This document shows, piece by piece, positions 22,147-24,922 of a stretch of 24,922 bases of DNA. A model generated the notes under the pieces. It did not search any database. It was given only the letters and a program-made list of their open reading frames with translations, and was not told the DNA's origin. The stretch's first letter is position 1; each line of letters opens with the position of its first letter. The translations under genes and the position numbers were made by a program. This stretch comes from Caproicibacter sp002399225 (GTDB lineage: Bacteria; Bacillota; Clostridia; Oscillospirales; Acutalibacteraceae): assembly GCA_036756705.1 (NCBI GenBank), contig DAIOKN010000029.1, positions 1 through 24,922 on the forward strand, in the 5' to 3' direction.

Positions 22147-22257
22147 AGAATTTTTTCGCTCTTTTTCCATGCGATTTTGTCAAATTTCGCTTGAAAAAAC
22201 ATCTTAAATATTATAAACTAGCTTTATAGGAAAAAAATAAACGGAGGAATTAAGCCA

Positions 22258-22815
22258 ATGATATCAGCAGGCGATTTTAGGAATGGCGCGACTTTTGAAA
22301 TGGATGGCAGCGTTTATTCCATTATTGAGTTTCAGCATGTTAAACCGGGAAAGGGCGCGGCTTTTGTGCGCACAAAAATCCGCAATGTCATTTCCGGTGC
22401 GGTGACAGAGAGGACTTTCAATCCTAATGATAAATTTCCAACCGCATTTATTGAGCGTAAGGATATGCAATACCTTTACAACGACGGAGATCTGTATTAT
22501 TTTATGGATCCCGAATCTTTTGAGCAGATTCCGATCAGCGCTTCTGTTTTAAGCGATAATTTTAAATTCGTTAAGGAAAATATGGATTGCAAGATTCTTT
22601 CTTATAAAGACAATGTTTTCGGCGTTGAGCCACCGAATTTTGTGGAGCTTGAAATCACCAAAACCGACCCGGGCTTCAAAGGGGACACTGCAACCAATGC
22701 GACCAAGTCTGCAACGGTAGAGACCGGCGCTGAAATCAAGGTGCCACTGTTTATCAACGAAGGCGAAAAAATCCGCATTGACACCCGTACCGGCGAATAT
22801 ATGGAGCGCGCTTAA
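22258..22815 (+). CDS. efp: Translation elongation factor P
   Basis: A 185-residue, three-domain OB-rich factor that relieves ribosome stalling at polyproline stretches. The N-terminal KOW-like domain carries the loop VKPGKGAAF with Lys32 at the tip, the position that is post-translationally modified in B. subtilis EF-P. The C-terminal VPLFINEGEKIRIDTRTGEY signature is present. CGGAGG precedes the ATG at 22258. In B. subtilis pepP (yqhT) lies between aroQ and efp; here the two are adjacent with a 111-base gap that has an AT-rich, promoter-like TTGAAA/TATAAA pair at 22191-22217 with suboptimal spacing. Confidence 0.97.
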   Translation: MISAGDFRNGATFEMDGSVYSIIEFQHVKPGKGAAFVRTKIRNVISGAVTERTFNPNDKFPTAFIERKDMQYLYNDGDLYYFMDPESFEQIPISASVLSDNFKFVKENMDCKILSYKDNVFGVEPPNFVELEITKTDPGFKGDTATNATKSATVETGAEIKVPLFINEGEKIRIDTRTGEYMERA

Positions 22816-22866
22816 CGGATACTATCCTTAAGGAAGGAACCGGAACAAATAAAGGGGGGCACTGTT

Positions 22867-23307
22867 ATGAAAAACACGGAACGAGTTTCCTATATCAGGG
22901 GCTTGGCGGAAGGATTGGAACTTGACGAAAACAAGAAGGAAGTCAAGGTTCTCAACGCCATCATTGATCTTTTGGACGATATGGCTTTGTCTATGACGGA
23001 AATGGAAGATAATATGAACGACATAGCCGACCAACTGGATGCCGTCGATGAAGATCTGGGTTCCTTGGAAGATGATTTTTATGACGATGGTGAGGAAGAC
23101 GAGGACGAAGACGAAGAGGGCGACGAGCCTGGATGCTATTATGAAGTAACCTGTCCAAACTGCCATGAAACAGTCTGCCTTTCAGAAGACTTGGTCAAAG
23201 ACGGTCAAATTGACTGCCCCAACTGCGGTGAAACGCTGGAATTCGATTTGGATGATGCAGAAAACGCTTCGTGCGATGATAAGTCTGTCACTGAAGATCA
23301 GGAATAA
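22867..23307 (+). CDS. Acidic zinc-ribbon protein with CD1247-type N-terminal domain
   Basis: A 146-residue protein in three parts. The N-terminal helical region (1-65), with RVSYIRGLAEGLELDE, is the conserved block of clostridial proteins annotated after C. difficile CD1247. A very acidic stretch (about 66-92) is almost all Asp and Glu. A zinc ribbon follows, with CPNCHE and CPNCGE pairs, and another acidic tail. It is commonly found near efp, as here, 51 bases downstream. GGGGGG lies before the ATG at 22867. Function is unknown; the fold suggests a metal-binding, nucleic-acid or protein-interaction role, but that is inference. Confidence 0.85.
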   Translation: MKNTERVSYIRGLAEGLELDENKKEVKVLNAIIDLLDDMALSMTEMEDNMNDIADQLDAVDEDLGSLEDDFYDDGEEDEDEDEEGDEPGCYYEVTCPNCHETVCLSEDLVKDGQIDCPNCGETLEFDLDDAENASCDDKSVTEDQE

Positions 23308-23329
23308 AGCGTTTTCCTTCTGTATGCCA

Positions 23330-23354
23330 GGCACCGCCAACGGCGGTGCCTTTT
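23330..23354 (+). terminator. Intrinsic terminator after the efp-linked gene
   Basis: GGCACCGCC (23330-23338) pairs perfectly with GGCGGTGCC (23342-23350) around an AAC loop, followed by TTTT. Confidence 0.93.
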
Positions 23355-23616
23355 CATGTTATCTGTCTTTTAACAAAGGGTTATGCCAAAGCGGAAAACG
23401 AGGTTCGCCATCACGTTACTTTGGGGTAAAGGAAAACTGCCTTTTCAAGACAACTTGGACATGTTTTCTTTGTAATATCGGGACTAAATTGCAGAAAAAG
23501 ACGAAAAAATCTACAATATTTCATGATTCGCTCCAAAATTAAAAAATTGTTTGTTTATTTCATCGAGAGTTTGTGCTATACTATTTCGGTTAAAACTTTA
23601 GTATTGGAGTAATTTG
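23355..23616. other. Intergenic stretch before the polysaccharide gene
   Basis: Apart from the promoter-like pair at 23554-23582, nothing was recognised. With the terminator upstream, the gap between genes is about 309 bases. Confidence 0.5.
23554..23582 (+). promoter_or_regulatory. Possible promoter of the nucleotide-sugar dehydratase gene
   Basis: TTTATT (23554-23559) and TATACT (23577-23582) are 17 bases apart and 34 bases upstream of the ATG. The -35 is weak. Confidence 0.4.
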
Positions 23617-24922
23617 ATGAACAATAAAAAAGACGGGGTCAAAAAGCTAATCCCGCAAATTATAATCGACGCGGTTTGCGTTTTCTTCAGCTATTGGATT
23701 GCCTTTGTGCTTCGTTTTTTCGATGAGGGCGGGACACCGTTTTTCTATGTAGAGTCTTTTCGTCAATGTATTCCTTGGATGACTTTGATTTGCTTGGCCG
23801 TGTTTGCTCTTTTTCGGTTTTACAGCACGATGTGGCAGTTTGCAAGTTTAGATGAGCTGCTGCAAATCTTTTTTGGGACAACCACGGCCTGTCTGATCGT
23901 CACCATCATGGGCTACACGGTGTTTCCCCGTATTCTGCATGACTCTTTTGGAAATCCTATCCAGAGGTTTCCCATTACCGTGTATGTGATGGGATGGGTT
24001 TTAACACTGTTTTTTATCGGCGCTTCCCGCTTCAGTTTCCGGCTGGCACACAGACAGATGAACCGGCGTTCTATCCTGCGGGACGGCGATGATCCAGTCA
24101 GCAGGGTGATGGTCATTGGCGCTGGTGAGATGGGCTCCATGATCATCAAGGACCTGAAATCTTCTTCGCAGTCAAAGGGAATTCCGGTCGTCGCGGTGGA
24201 TGATGACAAGAAAAAACGCGGGACCCGCATCAACGGCGTAAAGGTTGCAGGCGGACGTGAAAGTATTCAAAAGCTTGTGGAGCGCTACCATGTTGACCAG
24301 ATCATCCTGGCAATTGCCACTGCTTCAAAGAAAGATAAACAGGAAATTCTGCACATCTGCACTGCGACGGGGTGCAAGCTGAAAACCGTGCCGGCGCTGT
24401 ATGAAATTTTGGAAGGCACCGCGGATCCGCACAAAGTCCGGGATGTCAATATTTCCGACCTTCTTGGCCGTGATGAAATCCGGCTGGATGTGGAAAAAAT
24501 CAGCGGATATCTCCAAAGCCGCACAATCCTTGTGACAGGTGGCGGCGGTTCCATCGGCAGTGAGCTTTGCCGTCAGATTGCGCTCTTTCATCCAAGGAGA
24601 CTGGTGGTACTCGATATTTATGAAAATAATGCGTATGATCTTCAGAACGAGCTGCACCGCAAGTTTCCAAAACTCAATATGGATGTGGTCATTGGTTCGG
24701 TACGCGACAAAGGACGCTTGCGCAATGTCTTTTCTGCCTATCGGCCGGACGTTGTGTTCCACGCGGCCGCGCACAAGCATGTCCCACTGATGGAACTGAG
24801 CCCGGGCGAAGCGGTCAAGAACAACGTGTTTGGTACCCTGAATGTCGCACAGATCTGCGACGAGTTCCAGGTGAAGCGCATGGTCCTGATTTCAACGGAC
24901 AAAGCGGTGAATCCCACCAGCA
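23617..24922 (+). CDS. Membrane-anchored nucleotide-sugar epimerase/dehydratase (CapD/WbpM/PglF-like), 3' partial
   Basis: The frame is open from ATG 23617 (after TTGGAGTAA) to the right edge, giving 435 residues of a protein usually of about 600. The N terminus has four predicted transmembrane helices (roughly residues 12-30, 46-68, 85-108, 124-144). A Rossmann-like domain follows with VMVIGAGEMGSMII, then a second, catalytic short-chain dehydrogenase domain with the NAD motif ILVTGGGGSIGSEL and HAAAHKHVPLME. The visible part ends in STDKAVNPTS. Relatives such as WbpM and PglF are UDP-GlcNAc 4,6-dehydratases that make precursors of surface polysaccharides or glycoproteins. It probably begins a polysaccharide locus beyond the window. 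The exact sugar is not decided by the visible residues. Confidence 0.92.
   Translation, partial: MNNKKDGVKKLIPQIIIDAVCVFFSYWIAFVLRFFDEGGTPFFYVESFRQCIPWMTLICLAVFALFRFYSTMWQFASLDELLQIFFGTTTACLIVTIMGYTVFPRILHDSFGNPIQRFPITVYVMGWVLTLFFIGASRFSFRLAHRQMNRRSILRDGDDPVSRVMVIGAGEMGSMIIKDLKSSSQSKGIPVVAVDDDKKKRGTRINGVKVAGGRESIQKLVERYHVDQIILAIATASKKDKQEILHICTATGCKLKTVPALYEILEGTADPHKVRDVNISDLLGRDEIRLDVEKISGYLQSRTILVTGGGGSIGSELCRQIALFHPRRLVVLDIYENNAYDLQNELHRKFPKLNMDVVIGSVRDKGRLRNVFSAYRPDVVFHAAAHKHVPLMELSPGEAVKNNVFGTLNVAQICDEFQVKRMVLISTDKAVNPTS

Noticed and set aside
23165..23542. 125-residue plus-strand frame overlapping the zinc-ribbon gene
   Set aside because: Alternate frame of the zinc-ribbon gene that continues through its terminator; no ribosome binding site.
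1..24922. CRISPR array, restriction, toxin-antitoxin or phage defence system
   Set aside because: No regularly spaced repeats, no cas-like or defence-like domains, and all intact frames have other, familiar identities.

Overview
The window reads as the chromosome of an anaerobic, endospore-forming clostridium. Gene content and sequence style suggest the Oscillospiraceae/Ruminococcaceae, but that placement is an inference. Supporting signs are the order rsmB-rlmN-stp-prkC-rsgA-thiN-spoVM, the spore basement-layer genes spoVM, sipL and spoIVA, an NfnAB-type transhydrogenase, GTG/TTG starts and strong GGAGG ribosome binding sites. No intact mobile element, CRISPR array or defence system is visible.

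Bases 1-6284 form a tightly packed plus-strand operon: the 3' part of rsmB, then rlmN, a PP2C phosphatase, a PASTA-domain Ser/Thr kinase, rsgA and thiN, mostly overlapping or nearly so. The rpe gene that sits between rsgA and thiN in Bacillus subtilis is absent. Bases 6285-9992 hold a 53-residue membrane protein, a 23-residue SpoVM-like peptide, a strong terminator, then sipL and spoIVA. SpoVM, SipL and SpoIVA are the factors that anchor the coat to the forespore, so their grouping is notable.

Bases 10000-15960 are metabolic: a monocistronic aldehyde dehydrogenase, the nfnA-nfnB pair (flavin-based electron bifurcation between NADH, ferredoxin and NADPH), and, convergent on the minus strand, a DapA/NAL-family aldolase and a DJ-1/PfpI-family protein. 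A 23-bp perfect hairpin separates the convergent pair.

Bases 15960-20430 are decayed accessory DNA around one intact chemoreceptor gene. Recognisable fossils are a pyrrolidone-carboxylate peptidase with an internal deletion, a frameshifted serine recombinase, a shortened CaiB/BaiF (HadA-like) CoA-transferase and the C-terminal scrap of an acyl-CoA synthetase. The chemoreceptor has a long leader that could fold into a pseudoknot.

From 20490 the sequence returns to housekeeping genes: tRNA-Trp (minus), rpsU from a consensus promoter, a YqeG-type HAD phosphatase, aroQ, efp, an acidic zinc-ribbon protein of the CD1247 type, and the 5' part of a membrane-anchored nucleotide-sugar dehydratase that runs off the right edge.
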